Positions 45,748-53,895 of a DNA stretch of 64,000 bases are shown in pieces (positions within the stretch are counted from its first letter, which is position 1; the number at the start of each line of letters is the position of its first letter). Below the pieces are notes generated by a model that was not told the DNA's origin, searched no databases, and saw only the letters and a list, made by a program, of their open reading frames with translations. The stretch lies in assembly GCA_017461425.1 (NCBI GenBank), contig JAFTXY010000013.1, forward strand, positions 23,337 through 87,336, written 5' to 3'. The translations under genes and the position numbers were made by a program. The DNA is from Candidatus Gastranaerophilales bacterium. Lineage in GTDB: Bacteria > Cyanobacteriota > Vampirovibrionia > Gastranaerophilales > Gastranaerophilaceae.

Positions 45748-46236
45748 ATGAAAAAAGAACAAATTCTAGAACAAGTAAAAGAACTCTTAATAAGTAAAAA
45801 ACTTACTCTCTCAAGCGCAGAAAGTTGTACTGGGGGTTTGATAAGTTCTTATTTAACAGATATATCTGGTTCAAGCGCATATATAGAACAGAATTTTGTT
45901 ACTTATTCAAATGAGGCAAAAACAAAATTTCTAAATGTTAAAAAAGAAACTTTAGATAAATACGGCGCTGTTAGTGAACAAACCGCATACGAAATGTCTT
46001 TAGGATTATTAAAATACGCAGATTGTTCTTTAGCAACAACAGGGATACTAGGCCCAACAGGCGGAAGCAAAGAAAAGCCTATTGGCTTAGTTTATATTTC
46101 AATGGGCTACAAAAATAATATTGAAGTAATAAAATATATTTCAAAAGAAGCAAAAACAAATGACCGTTATAAAATAAAAAAAGATATTGTTGAGTATTCT
46201 TTAATTAAATTTATTGATTTTCTAAAAACAATTTAA
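45748..46236 (+). CDS. pncC: CinA-like nicotinamide-nucleotide amidohydrolase
   Basis: A 162-residue stand-alone CinA C-terminal domain, which deamidates nicotinamide mononucleotide in NAD recycling. Motifs: LSSAESCTGGLIS near residue 20 with the active Ser, VTYSNEAKTKFL near 52, YGAVSEQTAYEM near 72 and GILGPTGGSKEKPIGLVYI near 98 (GxxGPxGG...GxV). The N-terminal CinA domain is absent, as in E. coli PncC. Confidence 0.92.
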   Translation: MKKEQILEQVKELLISKKLTLSSAESCTGGLISSYLTDISGSSAYIEQNFVTYSNEAKTKFLNVKKETLDKYGAVSEQTAYEMSLGLLKYADCSLATTGILGPTGGSKEKPIGLVYISMGYKNNIEVIKYISKEAKTNDRYKIKKDIVEYSLIKFIDFLKTI

Positions 46237-46255
46237 CGAGGCAATTTACAAAATA

Positions 46256-47446
46256 ATGAATATAGTAGTTACGGATAAAACCGAAAATAGCAGACAATTA
46301 TTAACATCTTATCTTCAAAAAATAGAAAATGTTGAACTTTTAGGCACGTTTGATGATTTAAATTTAGAATTTATTGATTTAAGACAAATTGATTTAATTA
46401 TATTTGATATTAATTCTGAAAATTGCGACAAAATCATAGCAAAAATTAAAAATTTAAAAAATAAAAAACCAGAATTAAATTTCATCGCAACTTCATTTGA
46501 AATTAATTCAGAACTTGTTTCTAAAACCCTTAAAGATGGCTTTATTCAAGATTTCATTTTAAAACCTTTAATTCCAAGTGTTTTAGAAGCATCAATTAAA
46601 AAAATTAGCGAAAATGGAAATAAAAAAATAATCAAAAAAGCAAAAACCTTTTGTGTTTTTTCAAACAAAGCAGGAGTTGGAAAAACTTCAATCGCAGTTA
46701 ATTTAGCTTTTGAAATTGCAAAAATTACACAAGAAAAAGTTTGCTTATTAGATTTTAGCTTTAATAATTCAGATGTTGCAACTTTTTTAAACGTTAATCA
46801 AAATTTCAATATAGATTTTTTGATTTCAAAACTTGAAAAAAGCAACAAAGAAACATTTTTATCAATGGCTAATAGATACAAAAATTCAAGCCTTTATACT
46901 TTATGTCTAAAAGAAGAATTAGATATAAACTTTAAACCAAATTCTCAAACAATTACAAAAATAATTAATCAACTTAAAAATATTTTTGATTGGATAATTA
47001 TAGATACAAAAAGTCCTTTAGAAGAGGAGAGTCTTGCTATATTTAATAGCTGTGACATAATTTTACTAATTTCATTAATGAATCTTGTATCAATAAGAAA
47101 TTGCCAAAAATGTTTAGAAATGTTTAACAAAATAGGATATTCTAACGATAAAGTTAAATTAGTAATAAATAGATATATAGAAAATTCTGAAATAACAATA
47201 AATGATATTAAAAGAGCCTGCGATAAAGATATTTTCTATAAAATTCCAAACAATTATTTAACTTTGGAGGATGCAATTAATCTAGGCGAAACCGTTGGAG
47301 AAATTAATCCTCAGTCAAATATTGCTAAAGCATACAAAAACATTTCTAACGAAATTATAAATATAGACTTTTTAAATTTGAATGAATGCGGTAAAATAAA
47401 TTATAACCACGGTGTGTTTAATTTACTTAGAAGAATGGGGGAGTAA
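46256..47446 (+). CDS. CpaE/TadZ-like pilus localisation ATPase
   Basis: A 396-residue protein. Residues 1-120 form a receiver-like domain (VVTDKTENSRQLLTSYL at the N terminus, FDINSENCD near the phospho-acceptor position), and the rest is a MinD/ParA-type ATPase with a deviant Walker A SNKAGVGKTSIAVNLA near 138, DFSFNNSDVA (A-prime) and IIIDTKSP (Walker B). This is the TadZ/CpaE plan that places Tad pili at the pole. GAGG precedes the ATG. A CpaF-like gene follows at once; no other Tad genes are in the window. Confidence 0.85.
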   Translation: MNIVVTDKTENSRQLLTSYLQKIENVELLGTFDDLNLEFIDLRQIDLIIFDINSENCDKIIAKIKNLKNKKPELNFIATSFEINSELVSKTLKDGFIQDFILKPLIPSVLEASIKKISENGNKKIIKKAKTFCVFSNKAGVGKTSIAVNLAFEIAKITQEKVCLLDFSFNNSDVATFLNVNQNFNIDFLISKLEKSNKETFLSMANRYKNSSLYTLCLKEELDINFKPNSQTITKIINQLKNIFDWIIIDTKSPLEEESLAIFNSCDIILLISLMNLVSIRNCQKCLEMFNKIGYSNDKVKLVINRYIENSEITINDIKRACDKDIFYKIPNNYLTLEDAINLGETVGEINPQSNIAKAYKNISNEIINIDFLNLNECGKINYNHGVFNLLRRMGE

Positions 47447-47447
47447 A

Positions 47448-48896
47448 TTGTCATTAAAAGATAGATTGAAATCAACAGCAAATAACCAAAACGTTATTGC
47501 ACAAGAAATAAAACAACAACAGCCCAAATATTATGAATCAAATGAAGCTGCAAATAAAATTGGCTCCCTGGGCGCAATAGATACATTATTTATTGATGAT
47601 GAATTAAATTCAATATACATAAGTGGCGCAAAAAATGTTTATGTTGAAAGAAAAGGAAAATCCTATAAATCTACAACAAACTATCGTGACAATGTACAAC
47701 TTGAAAATTTAATCAAAAAATACGCACAAAATATCGGTAAAGAAATAAATGAAAACACACCTCATATCAAATTTAACCATGCGCAAGGTATAAACGTTAG
47801 TGCAACCTTACCCCCATTAAGTAATGTTCCAACAATGTTTATCAAATGCTACAAAGATAAACACGCAACAATGCAAATTCTTCAAGAAGAGCAAAGTATT
47901 TCAAAAGAATTAGCTCTTGTTTTAGAAATATTATCTGCAATTAAATGCAATATAATTATTGCAGGAGAAAAAAATACACTTAAAACAACTCTTTTGAGTG
48001 CTATGGCAAAAAAAGTTCCAACAAATAATAGAGGAATAGTTGTTGATAGCTATAGTGAATTTGATATACAAAATTCAAATTTTACAAATTTCAATTTTGA
48101 AATTCTAGAAAACAAAGAAACAAAAATAGATATATTAAACACAATTATAAATTCAAACCCAGACAAATTATTTGTTAATGACTTAGATGAAAATATCTTG
48201 TCTTTCCTAGCTAAAAAATGTTCAAATAATTTCAAAGGATTAGCTGTAACAATCGAAGCTTGTAATCCGCTTAACGCAATTGAAAAAATTACACAAAGCG
48301 TCTTGTCTGAAAATCCTTATATAAACTATGAAATTGCAAAAGAAATGACTTACAGGGCTTTTGAATTAATCATATTTACAACAAAAGATGAATTAGGTAA
48401 AAGAAAAATCACATCAATTAGCGAGTTAAATATCGATAAAGATGGAAACTGTGTATTAAATGATATATTTAATTTAAATCATTTTGGAGAATATCAAGCA
48501 ACAGGCTTCACTCCTAAATTCTTTGAAATTGCAAAATTAAATTCAATGCCAATAAGCTCAAATGTTTTTGAAACAGATTACAGACACACATTCCATCAAA
48601 GTTATAAAAATGATGCACTAAGTCAATTTACAAAAAGACCATCCAATATTGACATACTAAAAAAATTCAAAAAAGATTTGCCGACTCAAAATTCTCAAGA
48701 AGAAAAACAAATTGAAAATGAAATAGCACAAAATATCGAAGAAAAAGAAGCAAATCTTGAAGCAAAACAAGACGAAATAATGCAAAAGGCACAAGAAAAG
48801 TTTGAAGAATTATGCTTAAATTCTGAAAGTATTTCTCAAGCAATTGAAATCGCACAACAAGCGCCAATCGAAGAAAATAATGAAAACCTACAATAA
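47448..48896 (+). CDS. Degenerate CpaF-like secretion ATPase
   Basis: A 482-residue type II/IV secretion ATPase homologue. The N-terminal domain and overall order match CpaF, but the Walker A reads IAGEKNTLKTTLL near residue 182 (the Gly of GK is Leu), the Walker B region is KLFVNDLDEN near 240 and the His box is GLAVTIEACNPLNAIEKI, where active CpaF has VHAN. A 90-residue Gln/Glu-rich helical tail ends the chain. Start TTG 47448, with GGGGGAG four nt upstream; the GTG at 47412 overlaps cpaE. It may be a non-hydrolysing partner of another ATPase such as the PilT at 2 kb. Confidence 0.75.
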   Translation: MSLKDRLKSTANNQNVIAQEIKQQQPKYYESNEAANKIGSLGAIDTLFIDDELNSIYISGAKNVYVERKGKSYKSTTNYRDNVQLENLIKKYAQNIGKEINENTPHIKFNHAQGINVSATLPPLSNVPTMFIKCYKDKHATMQILQEEQSISKELALVLEILSAIKCNIIIAGEKNTLKTTLLSAMAKKVPTNNRGIVVDSYSEFDIQNSNFTNFNFEILENKETKIDILNTIINSNPDKLFVNDLDENILSFLAKKCSNNFKGLAVTIEACNPLNAIEKITQSVLSENPYINYEIAKEMTYRAFELIIFTTKDELGKRKITSISELNIDKDGNCVLNDIFNLNHFGEYQATGFTPKFFEIAKLNSMPISSNVFETDYRHTFHQSYKNDALSQFTKRPSNIDILKKFKKDLPTQNSQEEKQIENEIAQNIEEKEANLEAKQDEIMQKAQEKFEELCLNSESISQAIEIAQQAPIEENNENLQ

Positions 48897-49932
48897 ATTA
48901 ATGAAAAAATGCTTTACCTTGGCTAAAAAAGCAAAAGGTAAAAACATGCCAAATCCATACGTTGGGGCTATTGTTTGGGATGAAGAAAAAAAAGAGATAA
49001 TTTCTTGTGGCTATCATCAAAAATATGGCGAGAGCCATGCAGAAGTTAATGCAATTAAAAACGCCGAAGGTAACACAAAAAATAAAACCATAATTGTTAA
49101 TTTAGAACCCTGTTCTCATTACGGCAAAACTCCGCCTTGTGCTGATTTAATAGTAAAATCCGGCTTTAAAAAAGCTGTTGTTGCAATGATTGACCCAAAT
49201 CCAAAAGTTCAAAACAAAGGAATTGAAAAATTAAAAAAAGCAGGGATTGAAGTTATTGTTGGAGTTTTAGAAAACGAGGCAAAAGAACTAAACAAAGTTT
49301 TCTTAAAAAATATTATTCATAAAAAACCATACATAATGCTTAAATGTGCAACAACATTAGATGGAAAGATTGCAACAAAAACAAACGAATCTAAATGGAT
49401 AACAAACGAAAAAGCAAGACAACAAGTGCAACATCTAAGAAGTGAATACCAAGCCATTATGACAGGTTCTGGCACAATTTTAAAAGACAATCCTTCACTA
49501 AACGTAAGAATTAAAAATAAAAAATCACCAATCAGAATAATATTTGACCCAAATAATAAATTAAATTTTAATTATAATGTGTTTAAAGATGATGGTGTTA
49601 GAATTATTTTAATTAATAACTCTAACATAAAAACCCCAAAACATATTGAAAAAATAGGTTTTGAAACATTTGATAAATTATTCAAAGACCTTTATCAAAA
49701 AAATATTTATTCAATAATGATAGAGGCAGGACAAGGGCTAAATTCAATTCTTTTAAAGGAAAAAGAAGTCGATGAAATAAATCATTTCATAGCTCCAAAA
49801 ATATTTGGAAATGGGCTCGATTTTGTATCAAATTTAGAAACCATAAAAGTTGATGATTCGATAGAACTTGAAAATATTAAAACAAAAATCTATGATAATA
49901 ATATCTTGATTAATGGTAAAATTAAAAAATAA
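48880..49932 (+). CDS. ribD: Bifunctional riboflavin deaminase/reductase
   Basis: Two-domain enzyme for the second and third steps of riboflavin synthesis. The N-terminal deaminase has GYHQKYGESHAEVNAI (zinc His and catalytic Glu) and LEPCSHYGKTPPC (two zinc Cys) at about residues 45-90; the reductase begins near 160 with LKCATTLDGKIATKT. ATG 48880 gives the family-typical N terminus and overlaps the cpaF-like stop. ATG 48901 is an alternative; TACAAT lies 6 nt before it (48889-48894), which could mean a leaderless start there. Opens a ribD-aroQ-thiL-ispD run. Confidence 0.93.
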   Translation: MKTYNKLMKKCFTLAKKAKGKNMPNPYVGAIVWDEEKKEIISCGYHQKYGESHAEVNAIKNAEGNTKNKTIIVNLEPCSHYGKTPPCADLIVKSGFKKAVVAMIDPNPKVQNKGIEKLKKAGIEVIVGVLENEAKELNKVFLKNIIHKKPYIMLKCATTLDGKIATKTNESKWITNEKARQQVQHLRSEYQAIMTGSGTILKDNPSLNVRIKNKKSPIRIIFDPNNKLNFNYNVFKDDGVRIILINNSNIKTPKHIEKIGFETFDKLFKDLYQKNIYSIMIEAGQGLNSILLKEKEVDEINHFIAPKIFGNGLDFVSNLETIKVDDSIELENIKTKIYDNNILINGKIKK

Positions 49933-49942
49933 AGGAAAATTT

Positions 49943-50380
49943 ATGAAAATTTTAGTTATCAATGGTCCAAATTTAAACATGTTAGGAACAAGAGAACCTG
50001 AAATATATGGTTCTACAACATTAAATGACATTAATCAAGAATTAGTCGAATATTCTAAAACAATCTCAAATGAAATTGAATTTGAATTTTTCCAATCAAA
50101 CCATGAGGGCGATATTGTTGATAAAATTCAGATATCTAGAGATTTCGATGGTTTAATTATTAATCCAGCCGCATATACACACACAAGTGTTGCAATTGCA
50201 GATGCAATAAAGTCAATTAATATAAAAGCAGTTGAAGTTCATTTATCAAACCCAAATGCAAGAGAAGAATTCAGAAAAACCTCCTATACTTCAACAAGTT
50301 GTGTCGGTGTTGTTGCAGGGTTTGGAAAAAATAGCTACAAGCTTGCTTTATTAGGGCTATACAACAAAATAAATGAATAA
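49943..50380 (+). CDS. aroQ: Type II 3-dehydroquinate dehydratase
   Basis: Shikimate-pathway enzyme converting 3-dehydroquinate to 3-dehydroshikimate. Motifs: ILVINGPNLNMLGTREPEIYG at the N terminus (catalytic Tyr), FFQSNHEGDIVDKI near 48, INPAAYTHTSVAI near 76 and VEVHLSNPNAREEFR near 100 with the catalytic His. 145 residues is normal. Start ATG 49943 has AAAGGAAAA upstream. It overlaps thiL by 8 bp. Confidence 0.96.
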   Translation: MKILVINGPNLNMLGTREPEIYGSTTLNDINQELVEYSKTISNEIEFEFFQSNHEGDIVDKIQISRDFDGLIINPAAYTHTSVAIADAIKSINIKAVEVHLSNPNAREEFRKTSYTSTSCVGVVAGFGKNSYKLALLGLYNKINE

Positions 50381-51245
50381 AGAATTCAATTTTTTAAATA
50401 TAATATCAAACACTTTATCAAATTCAAGCTATCTTGGAGATGATTGTGCTTATCTTGACGAATACAATATTGCAATTTCAAAAGATTGCTTAATTGAAGA
50501 TGTTCATTTTTCGCTAAATTATATGACGCCATATGAAATAGCAAAAAAAGCACTATTGGTTAACATATCAGATATTTTGGCAAGCGGCGCTTTGCCAAAA
50601 TATGCTCTTGTTGGATTATGCGGAAATTTAAACGAAAAATTTGTAAAAGATTTTTATAATGGAATAAATGAAATATCGAATAAATATAATATAAAAATTA
50701 TCGGTGGAGATTTAACAAAAGCCCCTAAAATATCAATATCAATCACAATTTTAGGCGATTATAAAAATAGAAATATTTCATCAAGAAAAAATGCTCAAAA
50801 TGATTATATTGTAGCAACTTATGGTGAATTTGGTTCAAGTGCAATGGGTTTATATAATCTTCAAAACAATATTAGTGAAAATTACTTCACTTTCTATCAT
50901 AAAAACCCACCATTATACCCTGAAATATCTAATTTAATCGCAACAAAGACAAAATATCCATATGCAATGATGGATTCTTCTGATGGTTTATGTGATTGTT
51001 TAATTCAAATTGCTTCAAAAAGCAATGTCAAAATAGATATAAGCTATGATTTAATTCCTAAAAAAATATCAAACAAAGATTATATTCTATATGGCGGAGA
51101 AGATTATGCTCTTGTTATTGCATTACATAAAAATGATTTTTATAATATAGGTAAACTTACAAAAATCGGCACTTGTTCTAATGGACAAGGAGTTTTTATA
51201 GATAACAAAGAATTAAAATACAAAGGATACAATCATTTTGAATAA
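50373..51245 (+). CDS. thiL: Thiamine-monophosphate kinase
   Basis: Phosphorylates thiamine monophosphate to the active diphosphate, which several enzymes here (including the ThDP enzyme at 30 kb) need. The family's GDDCAYL near residue 23, KALLVNISDILASGALPKYALV near 65, GGDLTKAP near 112, MMDSSDGLCDCL near 203 and YGGEDYALV near 240 are visible. At 290 residues it is slightly shorter than most ThiL. It overlaps aroQ by 8 bp and ispD by 8 bp. Confidence 0.93.
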   Translation: MNKEFNFLNIISNTLSNSSYLGDDCAYLDEYNIAISKDCLIEDVHFSLNYMTPYEIAKKALLVNISDILASGALPKYALVGLCGNLNEKFVKDFYNGINEISNKYNIKIIGGDLTKAPKISISITILGDYKNRNISSRKNAQNDYIVATYGEFGSSAMGLYNLQNNISENYFTFYHKNPPLYPEISNLIATKTKYPYAMMDSSDGLCDCLIQIASKSNVKIDISYDLIPKKISNKDYILYGGEDYALVIALHKNDFYNIGKLTKIGTCSNGQGVFIDNKELKYKGYNHFE

Positions 51246-51873
51246 TATAAAAATAAGCACAATTATAACTTCAGGCGGCTTGTCAACTCGATTTGGCTCA
51301 AATAAATTATTAGAAAAAATAGGAGATAAATCTGTTATAGAAACAACTATTTTAAAATTTATTGATTTGTCTGATGAAATTATTATCCCTTGCCAAGAAG
51401 AAATCAAGGAACATATTTTAAATTCAAAATTTTTCAACAAAAAAATAAAATTTACTCAAGCAGGAAAAACAAGACAAGAAAGCGTTTATAATGGAATTTT
51501 AAATTGTTCAAGCCCTGAAATTGTTTTAATTCATGATGGCGCACGTCCATTTATCGAAAAGGAAACAATTAAAAAATGTATAGAATTAACCTATGAGAAA
51601 AAAGCTGTTATTGTTGGCACAATGGCAATCGATACAATTAAAAAAGTTGAAAATGGGAAAATAATCAAAACAATAGATAGGAATACAATTTTTCAAGCTC
51701 AAACTCCCCAAGCTTTTGAATATGAATTAATCAAAAAAATCCATACCCATTATAAAAATAATGCTAATTATACAGATGATAGCTCCATGGCAGAAGCATT
51801 TGGGATAGATGTTTTTATACTTGAGGGTTCTAAAAATAACAAAAAAATTACAACCAAAGAAGACTTAGCATAA
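51238..51873 (+). CDS. ispD: MEP cytidylyltransferase
   Basis: Third enzyme of the methylerythritol phosphate route to isoprenoids. Nucleotide-binding IITSGGLSTRFGSNK near residue 9, AGKTRQESVYNGI near 78, HDGARPFI near 101 and IFQAQTPQAF near 145 identify it, with TDDSSMAE near 180. The start is TTG 51238 with AAAGGA 10 nt before, overlapping thiL; no ATG is in frame nearby. 211 residues, at the short end of the family. Confidence 0.93.
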   Translation: MNNIKISTIITSGGLSTRFGSNKLLEKIGDKSVIETTILKFIDLSDEIIIPCQEEIKEHILNSKFFNKKIKFTQAGKTRQESVYNGILNCSSPEIVLIHDGARPFIEKETIKKCIELTYEKKAVIVGTMAIDTIKKVENGKIIKTIDRNTIFQAQTPQAFEYELIKKIHTHYKNNANYTDDSSMAEAFGIDVFILEGSKNNKKITTKEDLA

Positions 51874-51910
51874 AAGACAATTTATATTAATACTAAAGTA
51901 TATTTAAAAA

Positions 51911-51953
51911 CCCGCACAAATATTTTAGAGTAAAAAAAGAAAATTTGCGTGGG
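51911..51953 (+). promoter_or_regulatory. Hairpin reaching into the ribosome site of the next gene
   Basis: CCCGCACAAAT (51911-51921) pairs with ATTTGCGTGGG (51943-51953) with one mismatch. Its 3' arm contains part of the GGGAG ribosome site of the gene at 51962, and a run of T follows, so it could be an attenuating hairpin or the terminator of the ispD operon. Confidence 0.5.
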
Positions 51954-51961
51954 AGCTTTTT

Positions 51962-52270
51962 ATGATTATTAATAAAAAATTCAACCAAGATAAGCAATAT
52001 TTTTGCTCTGAATTTAAAAACGTTGCAAAAGAACTTTTGCCTTGGCTTGAAAATCTGGCTTGGGAATATAGATGTAAAATTGAAAAAAAAGAATGGAAAA
52101 GCAAGTATAATAACTATGTAATATATGATTATGAACCTTTCTGCTCAGATGGTTTTGAAATAAACCTAACAATATCATCAAGACAAAATGAATACTTAAA
52201 TTTTGTCAGATTTTTATACGAAAATAAATTACAAACAATATGTTATTTAAAAAATTGTCTAATTTTATAG
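51962..52270 (+). CDS. Small protein of unknown function
   Basis: A 102-residue protein I do not recognise, mixed alpha/beta, with no signal peptide or membrane helix. It has an unusually high proportion of aromatic residues (Trp, Tyr, Phe), as in LLPWLENLAWEY and YNNYVIYDYEPF, and three Cys spread along the chain. The ATG has GGGAG 7 nt upstream, partly inside a hairpin. It converges on radA with a 0-bp gap, the two stop codons being adjacent. Confidence 0.6.
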   Translation: MIINKKFNQDKQYFCSEFKNVAKELLPWLENLAWEYRCKIEKKEWKSKYNNYVIYDYEPFCSDGFEINLTISSRQNEYLNFVRFLYENKLQTICYLKNCLIL

Positions 52271-53665
52271 CTATTTTTGTTTTAACCCATAAATAATAGC
52301 ATCTGTAACTTTTGAAACTTGTTTAATTTCAAGCCCAATATCACTAATTTTTTTAGAAATTTTATCTGAAACATTTGGAATAATAGCTTTTTTAAATCCA
52401 AGCTTTTTAGCTTCTTTTAATCTGCGCTCAATATTATCAACATAGCGAATTTCACCCAATAGGCCAACTTCACCAATTATTATAGTTGTATTATCAATAG
52501 GAATATCTCTAATAGAACTAATTATTGCAAGACATAAAGCTAAATCATAACTTGGTTCAACTATATCAATACCACCAACAACATTTACATAAACATCTTG
52601 TTTAGATAAATTTAACCCAACTTTTTTTTCTAAAACTGCTAAAACTTGCAATAATCGATTATATTCAATACCGACTGCAACTCTTCTTGGATTTGTATAA
52701 TTTGTTGAACCAACCAAGGCTTGTATTTCGTGCAAAAATATTCTACTGCCCTCCAAAGTCGCAACAACAGCACTACCAGAGGCATCCTGAGGCTGCTCTA
52801 AAAGCATTTGAGAAGGTGAATTAACTTCAATTAATCCATCATCCTCCATTCTAAAGACACCAACTTCAGAAATTGCACCAAAACGATTTTTTATACATCT
52901 TAAAATTCTATATTGCTTATATTTATCACCTTCAAAATTAATAACACAATCAACCATATGCTCCAAAACCTTGGGTCCTGCGATATTACCCTCTTTTGTA
53001 ACATGTCCAATAATTATTGTTGTGATATTTTTTTGCTTTGCAAGTCGCATTAAAACATTTGTACATTCTCTTATTTGAGAAACACTGCCAGACGAAGAAG
53101 CGATATCTGAACAAAAAACACTTTGAATACTATCAACAATTAAAAAATCTGGCTTTAAGGTTTCAATTTGAAGTATAACTTCATCTATACAAGTTTGATT
53201 TGTTAGGTATAAAGTATCTGCATCAACTCCCAATCTTTGTGCTCTTAATTTAACTTGCAAAGGGCTTTCTTCTGCGCAAACATATAAAACTTTCAAATTA
53301 TTATTATCATTTTTCAATTCGCAGAGATTTTTTGTTGTCTGTAAAACCAAAGTGGATTTACCAATTCCAGGATCACCAGCCAATAAAAGCAAAGAACCTT
53401 GAACAAAGCCACCACCTAAAACTCTATCTAACTCATCAATTCCAGTTTGAAAACGCACTTTTTCATCTAATTTTATATCTTTAATTGTAGAAATACTTGT
53501 TTCAAAAACCATGTTAGATGGCTTTTTTAAATCGTTTTTTATATTTTGAGAAGTAATTTCTTCAACAAATGTTCCAAATTGAGAACATTCGGGACATCTT
53601 CCAAGATATGAAACTGTTTCATATCCGCAATTTTGACAAACCCATTTTGATTTTGTTTTAGCCAT
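52271..53665 (-). CDS. radA: DNA repair protein RadA/Sms
   Basis: RecA-like helicase that extends branch migration at recombination intermediates. The N-terminal zinc finger CQNCGYETVSYLGRCPEC is at residues 10-27, Walker A LAGDPGIGKSTL near 93, and the RadA-specific KNRFG near 255, followed by the Lon-protease-like C-terminal domain (VYVNVVGGIDI, LCLAIISS). 464 residues. No ribosome site: TAAAAT is 6 nt before ATG 53665, with CTGACG 17 nt further upstream. Confidence 0.96.
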   Translation of the reverse strand: MAKTKSKWVCQNCGYETVSYLGRCPECSQFGTFVEEITSQNIKNDLKKPSNMVFETSISTIKDIKLDEKVRFQTGIDELDRVLGGGFVQGSLLLLAGDPGIGKSTLVLQTTKNLCELKNDNNNLKVLYVCAEESPLQVKLRAQRLGVDADTLYLTNQTCIDEVILQIETLKPDFLIVDSIQSVFCSDIASSSGSVSQIRECTNVLMRLAKQKNITTIIIGHVTKEGNIAGPKVLEHMVDCVINFEGDKYKQYRILRCIKNRFGAISEVGVFRMEDDGLIEVNSPSQMLLEQPQDASGSAVVATLEGSRIFLHEIQALVGSTNYTNPRRVAVGIEYNRLLQVLAVLEKKVGLNLSKQDVYVNVVGGIDIVEPSYDLALCLAIISSIRDIPIDNTTIIIGEVGLLGEIRYVDNIERRLKEAKKLGFKKAIIPNVSDKISKKISDIGLEIKQVSKVTDAIIYGLKQK

Positions 53666-53671
53666 AAATTT

Positions 53672-53700
53672 ATTTTAGCATAAATTTTTATCAACGTCAG
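53672..53700 (-). promoter_or_regulatory. Promoter of radA, predicted leaderless
   Basis: Minus strand CTGACG (53695-53700), 17-nt spacer, TAAAAT (53672-53677), 6 nt to the ATG. Confidence 0.5.
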
Positions 53701-53817
53701 TTTGCTACGGTTGCGTGCTCGGCGCCTGCTCATCGCAGCCGCTTTCGCACTTACACACCTCAAGCGTAAAACTTCGCTCATTAAGCGCAGTCGCGCTAAA
53801 ATTCGCTCGTTTTACGC
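53701..53817. repeat. GC-rich palindromic intergenic element
   Basis: This stretch between radA and the flagellin gene is far richer in G and C than its surroundings. Its right half is a nested inverted repeat: GCGTAAAAC (53764-53772) pairs with GTTTTACGC (53809-53817), and inside it AGCGC-AGTC-GCGCT forms a second stem. TTCGCTC appears twice. A 12-mer, TCGCTCATTAAG, recurs on the other strand in the structured region at 63.9 kb. Resembles a REP-like element; not coding by any sign. Confidence 0.6.
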
Positions 53818-53820
53818 ATA

Positions 53821-53854
53821 AAAAAAGGGGTTAAACAATTTCTTGTTTTAACCC
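53821..53854 (-). terminator. Terminator of the flagellin gene
   Basis: Minus strand GGGTTAAAACAA-GAAA-TTGTTTAACCC (one bulged A), followed by a run of T; 42 nt after the flagellin stop. Confidence 0.85.
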
Positions 53855-53895
53855 ACTTGTATTGCCATCACCAGTTAGATTCTTGTATACTAAAC

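Noticed and set aside
46256..48896. A complete Tad pilus locus
   Set aside because: Only CpaE- and CpaF-like genes are present, and the CpaF-like ATPase lacks catalytic residues; ribD follows at once.
53539..53781. 80-codon minus-strand reading frame running from the GC-rich element into radA
   Set aside because: It starts inside the palindromic element, has an odd basic composition and overlaps radA in another frame; no ribosome site.
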